From the NCBI GenBank assembly GCA_001773975.1, contig MEYI01000001.1, positions 1,617 through 9,555 of the forward strand: a stretch of 7,939 nucleotides of DNA, given 5' to 3'. The stretch comes from Candidatus Azambacteria bacterium RBG_16_47_10 (GTDB lineage Bacteria; Patescibacteriota; Minisyncoccia; GWC2-36-17; WO2-46-25). The translations under genes were made by a program, and so were the position numbers. The stretch's first letter is position 1, and every line of letters starts with the position of its first letter. Below, in pieces: positions 1 to 5,629 of the stretch. A model generated the notes under the pieces. The model saw nothing but the letters and a program-made list of their open reading frames with translations, made no database searches and was not told the DNA's origin.

Positions 1-1148
1 ATATCGATCCGCGGATCGATGCGGTGCTTGAGGTGGTGCATCTTGCGGCTCCGTACGATCGGATCATTAAGTCATTTTCAGGCGGCCAGCAGGCGCGTTT
101 GTTGCTTGCGTCCGCACTCATTCAGGATCCTGATATTTTATTGCTTGATGAGCCGACGAATAATCTTGATAAAGCGGGGATCGCGCATCTCACGGATTTT
201 CTCAAAAAATATCAGAAGACGGTCATTGTTATTTCCCATGACGCGGACTTTTTAAATGCGTTTACCGACGGCGTATTGTATCTTGATGTGTTCACCAAAA
301 AGATCGAGCAATATGCGGGAAATTATTTTGATGTGGTAAAAGACATCACGGTGCGTATCGAAAAAGAAAACAGCAAGAACGCCCAGCTGGCCAAAGAGAT
401 CCAGGAGAATAAAGATAAGGCGAACTTCTTTGCGCAAAAAGGCGGAGGGATGCGTATGGTGGCAAAGCGCATGCGTATGAAGGCAGAGGCATTGGAAGAG
501 GAGAAGGTGGATGTCCGCCGGGAAGACAAAACGATCCGTCCGTTCCAGATCCCTGTGCAGAAAGATCTGACGGGGGAGCTCATGCGTATTACGTCATTTA
601 CCACGCTGAAAAATCATAAGCCTGTATCGCATTCGGCAAACATCATTCTCAAGAAAAATACTCATTTACTGCTTTCTGGTCCGAACGGCATCGGAAAAAG
701 CACGTTGCTGGAAACGATCGCGCGCGGGACTGCGCATGGCATCGCCGTGACCCCGGGCGTGAAGATAGGGTATTATCGACAAGATTTTTCTACGCTGAAT
801 TTTGAAGACACCATATATGATTCTTTGATGTCTGCGATGGAGAGGCAAGATGAGCATGAAATGCGTTCAACCGCAGCCGGGTTTCTCATTACGGCAGAAA
901 ATATGCGCACAAAAGTCGGCAGCCTGTCGGAAGGGCAGAAAGGATTGGTTGCATTTGCGCGGCTGGTGCTCCAGAAGCCGGGTCTGCTTATTTTCGATGA
1001 ACCGACCAATCATATCAATTTCCGTCATATTCCGTTCATTGCAGAAGCGCTCAATTCATATCAGGGCGCTATGATCTTGGTAAGCCACGTATCGTCATTT
1101 GTGAAAAAGATCCGTATCGATGAAACACTCGATCTTGAGAAATTCTAA
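1..1148 (+). CDS. ABC-F family ATP-binding protein (5' end outside window)
   Basis: Cytosolic twin-ATPase protein of the ABC-F class. Family members bind the ribosome and act in translation or antibiotic protection; they are not transporters. The reading frame is open from base 3, so the start lies upstream. What remains holds the end of the first ATPase domain: signature SGGQQ (bases about 78-92), Walker B ILLLDEPTNNLD (about 138-173) and switch His in VISHD. A charged interdomain linker follows, rich in Lys/Arg/Glu and including GGGMRMVAKRMRMKAEA (roughly bases 441-500). The second ATPase domain has Walker A GPNGIGKST (678-704), signature LSEGQ (924-938), Walker B LLIFDEPTNH (984-1013) and switch SH. 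Both Walker B Glu residues are present, so ATP hydrolysis is expected. The second D-loop reads INFRH where LD is usual. There is no long C-terminal extension. Class is certain; the exact subfamily and ribosomal role are not. Stop is TAA. Confidence 0.95.
   Translation, partial: IDPRIDAVLEVVHLAAPYDRIIKSFSGGQQARLLLASALIQDPDILLLDEPTNNLDKAGIAHLTDFLKKYQKTVIVISHDADFLNAFTDGVLYLDVFTKKIEQYAGNYFDVVKDITVRIEKENSKNAQLAKEIQENKDKANFFAQKGGGMRMVAKRMRMKAEALEEEKVDVRREDKTIRPFQIPVQKDLTGELMRITSFTTLKNHKPVSHSANIILKKNTHLLLSGPNGIGKSTLLETIARGTAHGIAVTPGVKIGYYRQDFSTLNFEDTIYDSLMSAMERQDEHEMRSTAAGFLITAENMRTKVGSLSEGQKGLVAFARLVLQKPGLLIFDEPTNHINFRHIPFIAEALNSYQGAMILVSHVSSFVKKIRIDETLDLEKF
3..20. repeat. 18-bp perfect palindrome inside the ABC-F gene
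   Basis: ATCGATCCGCGGATCGAT equals its own reverse complement over all 18 bases. It encodes Ile-Asp-Pro-Arg-Ile-Asp in the ABC-F frame. It could be a chance result of two Ile-Asp codon pairs, a protein-binding site, or a site avoided or used by a restriction system. The flanking bases do not extend the symmetry. Confidence 0.6.
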
Positions 1149-1175
1149 GGTGTTTTAGCGGTGATGCGATAGATG

Positions 1176-1181
1176 TATACT
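1176..1181 (+). promoter_or_regulatory. Possible -10 box (TATACT) before the antiporter gene
   Basis: TATACT lies 67 bases upstream of the ATG at 1249, directly preceded by TG. It matches five of six bases of the sigma70-type -10 consensus. The hexamer about 17 bases upstream (TTTTAG, 1153-1158) is a poor -35. A G-U-containing inverted repeat (1161-1168 with 1196-1203) surrounds it. Transcription from here would begin near 1188 and give a leader of about 60 bases. No terminator is visible between the ABC-F stop and this point, so read-through is also possible. Confidence 0.3.
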
Positions 1182-1248
1182 GGAGATAGTTTTTCCGCAT
1201 TACGATATCCCGTAGCTTTTATTTATTTTTGTATTGTATGTAAGCACC

Positions 1249-2202
1249 ATGATTATTACTATTCTTTTATTTATTCTCGGGTTTGCGTTGTTAATCAAAG
1301 GAGCTGATCTTTTAGTTGATGGGGCGGTGTCTGTCGCTAAAAAGTTTAACATCTCCAATCTCGTCATCGGACTTACCGTTGTGGCATTCGGCACATCAGC
1401 ACCCGAGTTCGCGGTAAGTGTTTTTTCAAGCGTGAGCGGTAATACCGATATCGCTATCGGAAATATCATCGGCAGCAATGTTGCCAATATTCTTTTGATC
1501 TTGGGCGCTGCCGCACTCGTGTATCCTTTGTCGGTAAAAGGGGGCACGGTGTGGAAGGAGATACCGATGGCATTGCTTGCGGCGGTTTTAGTGGGGTTTA
1601 TGGCGAATGATGTTTTGATCAATGGTGAAGCAAAGAACGCCATTACTCGAATTGACGGTTTGATCCTGCTGTCGTTTTTCATCATTTTTTTGTACTACAT
1701 TTATGGCATAGCAAAATCGGGTAACGGATCTGATGTCGAGGAAGTGAATGAAATGCCCATCGGGAGATCCATCGTATTTGTCGGTGCGGGTCTTTTGGCT
1801 CTTGTTGTTGGCGGTAAATGGATAGTCGATGGGGCGGTTGCCGCCGCGGAACTTCTGGGAGTTAGGCAGTCGGTGATCGGCTTGACCGTGGTGGCGATCG
1901 GTACATCATTGCCTGAGCTTGCAACATCTGTGGTTGCGGCATACAGAAAGCACACGGATATCGCGATTGGAAATGTGGTTGGTTCAAATATTTTCAATGT
2001 ATTTTGGATCATGGGCATTAGCTCGGTCATCAACCCTTTACCTCTTCAGCCAGGCAGTAATTATGATATCGGCATGATGATCGCCTCGAGTGTTGTGCTT
2101 TTTGTTATTTTATTCATTGGCAAAAGGCATGTCGTTGAAAGATGGCAAGGAATCTTATTTCTGGTATTGTATTGCGCGTACATCGCCTCCTTGATCCTCT
2201 GA
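1249..2202 (+). CDS. Calcium/cation antiporter, CaCA family (YrbG-like)
   Basis: Inner-membrane exchanger of the Na+/Ca2+ exchanger superfamily, expected to export Ca2+ against Na+ or H+. At 317 residues from ATG 1249 it has the usual bacterial length. It is almost wholly hydrophobic, about ten membrane segments, with a short polar loop near residues 157-172 dividing two halves. The two alpha repeats are explicit: GTSAPE (48-53) with GNIIGSN (71-77), and GTSLPE (218-223) with GNVVGSN (241-247). E53 and E223 are the expected cation ligands. An in-frame TTG at 1234 would add five residues; I prefer ATG 1249 because MIITILLFIL begins the first membrane helix directly. No Shine-Dalgarno is seen before either start; the bases before ATG are AAGCACC. 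It is separated from both neighbours by intergenic DNA, so it is probably its own unit. K+ dependence cannot be read from the sequence. Stop is TGA. Confidence 0.93.
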   Translation: MIITILLFILGFALLIKGADLLVDGAVSVAKKFNISNLVIGLTVVAFGTSAPEFAVSVFSSVSGNTDIAIGNIIGSNVANILLILGAAALVYPLSVKGGTVWKEIPMALLAAVLVGFMANDVLINGEAKNAITRIDGLILLSFFIIFLYYIYGIAKSGNGSDVEEVNEMPIGRSIVFVGAGLLALVVGGKWIVDGAVAAAELLGVRQSVIGLTVVAIGTSLPELATSVVAAYRKHTDIAIGNVVGSNIFNVFWIMGISSVINPLPLQPGSNYDIGMMIASSVVLFVILFIGKRHVVERWQGILFLVLYCAYIASLIL

Positions 2203-2336
2203 TGTCGCGCCCGTCAACGAGGCGTATGATTAGGGATAGTGCTGACTTGTAGTATCTCAAGACAATTCCCGGTATTGATGTAATTACGCCAAGATGAGAA
2301 AGAAACGAGAAAAATGACCAGAGCGGTGTTTTCTTG

Positions 2337-2385
2337 GCGCGAATGTCATATAATAATGAAGCGCGCTATTTTTTAACATTCGCGC
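2337..2385. repeat. 10-bp perfect inverted repeat spanning a -10 box
   Basis: GCGCGAATGT (2337-2346) is matched exactly by ACATTCGCGC (2376-2385), with 29 bases between. The interval contains TATAAT, the palindrome AGCGCGCT and T6. As DNA it could be a two-site operator around the promoter. As RNA from an upstream start it could form a stem that competes with a second one (GCGCG 2337-2341 with CGCGC 2362-2366, plus TCAT/ATGA) followed by the T-run, which would be terminator-like. Confidence 0.55.
2349..2354 (+). promoter_or_regulatory. Putative -10 box (TATAAT) for the lytic transglycosylase gene
   Basis: TATAAT is a perfect match to the sigma70-type -10 consensus, 49 bases before the TTG start of the next gene. 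The -35 region is poor: GTGTTT at 17-base spacing (2326-2331), or TGTTTT (2327-2332) at 16. Transcription would start near 2361, excluding the short ATG frame at 2356 and leaving a leader of about 40 bases to TTG 2404. This supports TTG as the real start. Confidence 0.45.
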
Positions 2386-2403
2386 ACTTCTTAAAAGACA
2401 GCT

Positions 2404-3750
2404 TTGCCTTTTATTGTTACAATTTTTTTTGCGACAGCCATTTTTCTCTATGCGCCGGCATATCCTGCTGATGCCGCTTTTGATTGTTTGACCCTGCATA
2501 GTTCTTCCGCCGCAGAAGATAAGGAGTATTGCCAAAATCAGCTTAATCAAATAGAGGCGGAGCTTGCGGAGCTTTTGGATAAACAGGCGGCGCAACAAAA
2601 ACAAACCGGCACGTTAAAAGGTGATGTTGATTATCTGACGAGCCAGATCAATGCATTGCGGGCAAAGATCAAAGCCCGGGAGCTTGTCATTGCCCGACTG
2701 AAGGTTGATATCATCGATAAAGAGGAGGAGATCAAGTCTCTTTCGGAAAAAATAAACAGCGGGCATGAGTCATTGGCGCAGTTATTGCGCAGTGTGGATG
2801 AATTTGAGAGTGAAAATGTCCTGATCATTATTCTTTCCGGCAATAGCATTTCTGATTTTTACAGCTATCTGGAAGAATATAATTCCATGATGAACGCCGT
2901 AAAAAATTCTGTTGATCTTATTCATTCGGTGCGGACGCAAACGGAAATCGCGAAGGAACATCTGGAGAAAAAACAGGACGCGGAGACCGACAGCAAGGCC
3001 GAGCTTGAGACCGCGCGCATGCAGGCGGCGCGGTCCGAGGCCGATAAAAAACAGCTCCTTGCCATTTCTAAGAAAAAAGAGAGCGACTATAAAAAACTTG
3101 CCGCGGAGAAAAAAGCAAAGGCCGATAGTATTCGCAGCGCTTTATTCAGTCTTGCCGGTACATCTCAAAAAATCGAATTTGGAACGGCATTAGAATATGC
3201 CAACGGAGCAAAAAATAAAACCGGCATCGACCCTGCATTTTTACTGGCAATTCTCACACAAGAAAGCAATCTCGGCGCAAATGTCGGCCAGTGTTATTTA
3301 ACAGATCCCGAAACTGGCTCAGGAGTGGGCAAAAATACCGGAACAGTATTTAAAAATGTCATGAAGCCGACGCGTGATGTGGCGCCGTTTTTGCAAATTA
3401 CGAACGCACTCGGATTTAATGCGTTTCAAACCGCCGTGTCTTGTCCTATTGCCGGCGTTGCGGGATATGGCGGAGCCATGGGGCCTGCGCAATTCATTCC
3501 CTCGACGTGGAAGATCTATGAAGAACGTTTACACAATGCTTTGGGATATTCTCCAAACCCATGGTCTCCTAAAGACGCATTTATGGCTTCGGCGATGTAT
3601 CTGACAAATCTTGGCGCGGTGGGATCCAGTGCGAGCGCGCAAAATAAAGCGGCGTGCAGATATTACGGGTCCGGAGGATCGTCGTGTTCATACAGCAGAA
3701 GTGTTCAGAAATTAAAAACGGCAATACAGGCGGATATTGATCTGCTGTGA
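2404..3750 (+). CDS. Secreted coiled-coil protein with C-terminal lytic transglycosylase domain
   Basis: Exported murein-acting protein of 448 residues. Residues 1-24 form a hydrophobic signal peptide ending near PADA-A. Residues about 44-250 are heptad-like, Lys/Glu/Gln/Ala-rich coiled coil of the EnvC/CwlO type, including LSGNSISDFYSYLEEY (144-159), which resembles the corresponding stretch of EnvC-like murein hydrolase activators. Residues about 257-448 resemble a transglycosylase SLT/MltB-like domain: AILTQESNLG (282-291) with E287 as probable catalytic acid, then GAMGPAQFIPSTW (357-369). Six cysteines (28, 43, 297, 347, 418, 428) suggest three disulfides in the exported protein. It probably cleaves peptidoglycan glycan strands outside the membrane, with the coiled coil as positioning or regulatory module. 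The start is odd: frame stops at 2374 and 2392 leave TTG 2404 as the only usual start, and the resulting signal peptide has no Lys/Arg before its hydrophobic core. No Shine-Dalgarno is seen. Stop is TGA. Confidence 0.88.
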   Translation: MPFIVTIFFATAIFLYAPAYPADAAFDCLTLHSSSAAEDKEYCQNQLNQIEAELAELLDKQAAQQKQTGTLKGDVDYLTSQINALRAKIKARELVIARLKVDIIDKEEEIKSLSEKINSGHESLAQLLRSVDEFESENVLIIILSGNSISDFYSYLEEYNSMMNAVKNSVDLIHSVRTQTEIAKEHLEKKQDAETDSKAELETARMQAARSEADKKQLLAISKKKESDYKKLAAEKKAKADSIRSALFSLAGTSQKIEFGTALEYANGAKNKTGIDPAFLLAILTQESNLGANVGQCYLTDPETGSGVGKNTGTVFKNVMKPTRDVAPFLQITNALGFNAFQTAVSCPIAGVAGYGGAMGPAQFIPSTWKIYEERLHNALGYSPNPWSPKDAFMASAMYLTNLGAVGSSASAQNKAACRYYGSGGSSCSYSRSVQKLKTAIQADIDLL

Positions 3751-3784
3751 TAGGATACTCGAATAAGTAACAATGCTATGCTAG

Positions 3785-3790
3785 TATTAT
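3785..3790 (+). promoter_or_regulatory. Possible -10 box (TATTAT) for the hemerythrin-phosphoribosyltransferase operon
   Basis: The 64-base gap before the hemerythrin gene is AT-rich and contains TATGCTAGTATTAT (3777-3790), which offers TATTAT (3785-3790) or TATGCT (3777-3782) as -10 boxes. No good -35 is present at 16-18 bases. GTAACA (3767-3772) and TGTTAC (3805-3810) form a 6-bp inverted repeat around it. A start near 3797 would leave a leader of about 18 bases. The gap separates a stop codon from a three-gene unit, so a promoter is expected here, but the exact box is uncertain. Confidence 0.3.
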
Positions 3791-3814
3791 TACAAGAATA
3801 AATATGTTACCACC

Positions 3815-4282
3815 ATGCAAACGATAAGAGAATTCATGCAAAGCGACCATAAGAGATTGGATGATCTTTTTGAAATGTTCCAAGAACGTAAAGATACAGA
3901 TCAAGGCGAGGCAAGGCGGAATTTTTGTCCGTTCAGAAGAGGGCTTTTTACTCATATCACATGGGAAGAGGAAATCCTTTTTCCCATCTTTGAGGAGCGG
4001 ACGGGAATGAAAGATAATGGTCCTACGTTTGTTATGAGAGCTGAGCACCGTGAGATTAGGGATCTGCTCAACCGGATACGAGAAAAGATAAAAGCTGGCG
4101 ATTTTGCCACGGAGAAAATGGATGGCGCCTTAGATGTTCTTTTGCGAAGTCATAATGATAAAGAGGAAAATGTGCTTTACCCGTGGATCGATAAAGTCGC
4201 GGAAAATGCAAAAGATCAAAAAAAGATCTTTGATGCGATACGCGAGATGACCCCGCACAATACATGCGGGTGTTCGCATTAA
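3815..4282 (+). CDS. Hemerythrin-like (HHE) domain protein
   Basis: Small cytosolic protein of 155 residues built as one hemerythrin-type four-helix bundle that should hold a di-iron centre. Likely ligands are H12 (DHKRLDDLF), H47 and E51 (HITWE), H78 (EHREIRDLL), and H113 and E117 (HNDKE), followed by the typical ENVLYPWID. In the family such proteins bind O2 or respond to oxygen, NO or iron. There is no membrane segment or attached signalling domain, so sensing, storage or protection cannot be told apart. The C-terminus ends CGCSH, a Cys-x-Cys tail that could bind metal or be redox-active. Its stop lies 3 bases before the next ATG, so it is the first gene of a unit with two phosphoribosyltransferases. 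ATG 3815 is chosen because it begins just ahead of the first His helix; no Shine-Dalgarno is seen (ACCACC precedes it). Stop is TAA. Confidence 0.92.
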   Translation: MQTIREFMQSDHKRLDDLFEMFQERKDTDQGEARRNFCPFRRGLFTHITWEEEILFPIFEERTGMKDNGPTFVMRAEHREIRDLLNRIREKIKAGDFATEKMDGALDVLLRSHNDKEENVLYPWIDKVAENAKDQKKIFDAIREMTPHNTCGCSH

Positions 4283-4285
4283 TAT

Positions 4286-4912
4286 ATGTTTACAGATCGG
4301 CACGAGGCAGGGAAAAAACTTGCTGAAAAGCTTGTTCAGTATCAGGGAACAGATGCTGTTGTTTTCGCGCTTCCGCGCGGAGGCGTCGTTGTCGGCTATG
4401 ATGTTGCGAAAGCGCTCGCACTGCCGCTTGATAGTATCGCGGTACGCAAGATCGGTCATCCATTAACACCCGAGTACGCGATCGGCGTTGTTGATGAACA
4501 TGGTGCAACAATTTTTAATGAAGCGGAGAAAAGGGCTGCAAATCCGGAGTGGCTCGCGAAAGAGATTGAGGCGCAGAAAAATGAAGCACAGCGGCGCAGT
4601 GCGACATATCGCGGTACGCGGCCACTATATGCTATTGCAGGAAAGACCGCGATCATCGTTGATGACGGCATTGCGACTGGTCTTACGATGCGGCTCGCTG
4701 TGCGCGCGATGAAACAGCGCAGCGCAGGAAAGATCGTCGTCGCGGTTCCCCTTGCGCCGCCGGAATCATTGCAGGCGCTGAAGAATGAGGGTGCAGATGA
4801 GATCGTGGTGCTTGAATCACCGAGAGATTTCCTTGGCGCGATCGGACTGCATTATGTGGAGTTTTATCAAGTGGAGGATGATGAGGTTATAAAGCTTTTA
4901 CAATCGGCTTAA
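4286..4912 (+). CDS. Phosphoribosyltransferase-fold protein (COG1926-like)
   Basis: Cytosolic type I phosphoribosyltransferase-fold protein, 208 residues, about the usual length for the COG1926 group of predicted phosphoribosyltransferases. An early loop ALPRGGVVVGYDVA (28-41) matches the pyrophosphate-binding region. The PRPP loop is AIIVDDGIATGLT (122-134), with the acidic pair D126-D127 and the TG turn; the usual A before T is L here. The protein should bind PRPP and transfer ribose-5-phosphate to a base, but the acceptor is unknown for this group and a non-enzymatic regulatory role is possible. It starts 3 bases after the hemerythrin stop and ends 10 bases before the next phosphoribosyltransferase, so the three are almost surely co-transcribed. 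The ATG is preceded by TTAATAT with no Shine-Dalgarno, which suggests translational coupling. Stop is TAA. Confidence 0.88.
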   Translation: MFTDRHEAGKKLAEKLVQYQGTDAVVFALPRGGVVVGYDVAKALALPLDSIAVRKIGHPLTPEYAIGVVDEHGATIFNEAEKRAANPEWLAKEIEAQKNEAQRRSATYRGTRPLYAIAGKTAIIVDDGIATGLTMRLAVRAMKQRSAGKIVVAVPLAPPESLQALKNEGADEIVVLESPRDFLGAIGLHYVEFYQVEDDEVIKLLQSA

Positions 4913-4922
4913 TAGTATATAT

Positions 4923-5519
4923 ATGGATACATCATTTGCGATATTGCGAAATAGAACAGCGAGCACGGCGGAATTCCGGCGGGCGGCGGATGCTGTGTGC
5001 GGGCATTTGATGCGCGCGATGAAAGAAGATCTTACAAAAAAAGGAATTGATGAGAAAGATATTGTTGTCGTTATAATTCTTCGCGCGGCGCTTGCGTTTC
5101 TTGGCACAGTGACGCAGGTGTTTCCCAATGCGCCTGTCGGCGTGCTTGGCATGAAACGGGATGAGCAAACGCTTGAACCATATTGGTATTATGAAAATCT
5201 ACCGCCGGTATCGGCGAACAATACGATCGTTATAGCAGATCCGATGCTTGCAACAGGCGGGTCCGTGGAAGCTGCCGTTGAGCGTCTCAAGGTGCGCGGA
5301 GCTAACACAAACAATATTTATTTTGTCGGCGTTATTGCCGCTCCTGAAGGTGTTGCTCGACTTTCCACATTGATCCCGAAAGAGAATATGATTCTTGGGG
5401 CGATTGATGACGGACTCGACGAGCATGGCATGATCGTGCCGGGACTCGGTGATTTCGGGGATCGATATTTCGGTCATGGCGGTCAGGCGATCATCGGTGC
5501 CGGAGGTATTGCTCGCTAG
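4923..5519 (+). CDS. upp: Uracil phosphoribosyltransferase-like protein (Upp family)
   Basis: Pyrimidine salvage enzyme expected to make UMP from uracil and PRPP in the cytosol. Of 198 residues, the diagnostic parts are IILRAAL (51-57), the PRPP loop ADPMLATGGSV (105-115), VIAAPEGVARL (137-147) and the C-terminal uracil loop IVPGLGDFGDR (171-181). Compared with E. coli Upp from memory, the N-terminus lacks about a dozen residues, ILRAGL has become ILRAAL, GYIIPGLGDAGD has become GMIVPGLGDFGD, and a Gly-rich tail (HGGQAIIGAGGIAR) replaces the short usual end. The fold is certain; strict uracil specificity is less so. ATG 4923 is the only start: the frame upstream has no start codon before TAA at 4890. 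It is the last gene of the hemerythrin unit and is followed by a strong terminator. No Shine-Dalgarno (GTATATAT precedes ATG). Stop is TAG. Confidence 0.88.
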   Translation: MDTSFAILRNRTASTAEFRRAADAVCGHLMRAMKEDLTKKGIDEKDIVVVIILRAALAFLGTVTQVFPNAPVGVLGMKRDEQTLEPYWYYENLPPVSANNTIVIADPMLATGGSVEAAVERLKVRGANTNNIYFVGVIAAPEGVARLSTLIPKENMILGAIDDGLDEHGMIVPGLGDFGDRYFGHGGQAIIGAGGIAR

Positions 5520-5544
5520 CGTGTTTAGTGATCAATCTGAAAAA

Positions 5545-5587
5545 TACATATAAAAACAGCGGCATTGTGCCACTGTTTTTATATGTA
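5545..5587 (+). terminator. Intrinsic terminator after the upp-like gene, symmetric
   Basis: TACATATAAAAACAG (5545-5559) pairs perfectly with CTGTTTTTATATGTA (5573-5587). Inside, GGCA (5561-5564) pairs with TGCC (5568-5571) across a TTG loop, with one C/A mismatch between the two stems. The GC-rich core followed by TTTTTATAT is a classic Rho-independent terminator, and the matching A-run on the 5' side makes it work in either direction. It begins 26 bases after the upp stop and closes the three-gene unit. Confidence 0.9.
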
Positions 5588-5623
5588 AAAATGTACTTTT
5601 TTGCGAAAAAATGGTACTTTTTC
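5587..5623. repeat. Tandem A5-GTAC-T5 dyads before the ABC exporter
   Basis: AAAAATGTACTTTTTTG (5587-5603) recurs 20 bases on as AAAAATGGTACTTTTTC (5607-5623). The first copy is a near-perfect dyad centred on GTAC (7 of 8 pairs); the second is a weaker dyad on the same centre. The spacing of 20 bases is close to two helical turns, as for paired repressor sites. The two copies can also pair with each other (GTACTTTTTT 5593-5602 with AAAAAA..GTAC 5606-5617). It may control the exporter; no regulator is identified. Confidence 0.45.
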
Positions 5624-5629
5624 AATACT

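Larger units (their letters stand above)
2203..2403. other. Intergenic region, 201 bases, with control-like structure at its right end
   Basis: There is no convincing gene here. The left half (2203-2330) shows only a weak CGCC/GGCG stem (2208-2211 with 2221-2224) without a T-run, so it is not a good terminator for the antiporter gene. The right end carries a perfect TATAAT at 2349-2354, a 10-bp inverted repeat (2337-2346 with 2376-2385), the palindrome AGCGCGCT (2360-2367) and a T6 run (2369-2374). A seven-codon frame from ATG 2356 (MKRAIF then TAA) is in the same frame as the next gene but is closed by two stops, at 2374 and 2392. Confidence 0.6.

Noticed and set aside
1161..1203. GTGATGCG/CGCATTAC inverted repeat around TATACT as an operator.
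   Set aside because: It needs a G-U pair, so it is imperfect as DNA, and its sequence and spacing differ from the repeat before the transglycosylase.
1200..1685. A 161-residue open frame on the - strand.
   Set aside because: It lies wholly opposite the antiporter gene, has low-complexity Thr/Ala/Ile composition typical of a reversed membrane protein, and shows no domain.
2200..2202. UGA recoded as glycine or tryptophan, as in some CPR lineages.
   Set aside because: TGA ends the antiporter and transglycosylase at normal family lengths, and no gene here contains an internal in-frame TGA.
2343..2470. A short frame from ATG 2343 as an upstream gene.
   Set aside because: It overlaps the -10 box and the signal peptide region in another frame and has no recognisable features.
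3767..3810. GTAACA/TGTTAC inverted repeat before the hemerythrin gene.
   Set aside because: Six-base arms 32 bases apart are expected by chance in AT-rich DNA.
4209..4233. AAAGATC / GATCTTT dyad around an A-run in the hemerythrin gene.
   Set aside because: It sits in Lys/Asp/Phe codons and no T-run or regulatory context follows.
4252..4270. CCCGCA/TGCGGG hairpin at the end of the hemerythrin gene as a terminator.
   Set aside because: It has only a 6-bp stem inside coding sequence, no T-run follows, and the next gene starts 16 bases later in the same unit.
5528..5629. GTG 5528 as the start of the ABC exporter.
   Set aside because: It would translate the terminator hairpin and the dyads, and the added residues do not resemble the family N-terminus.
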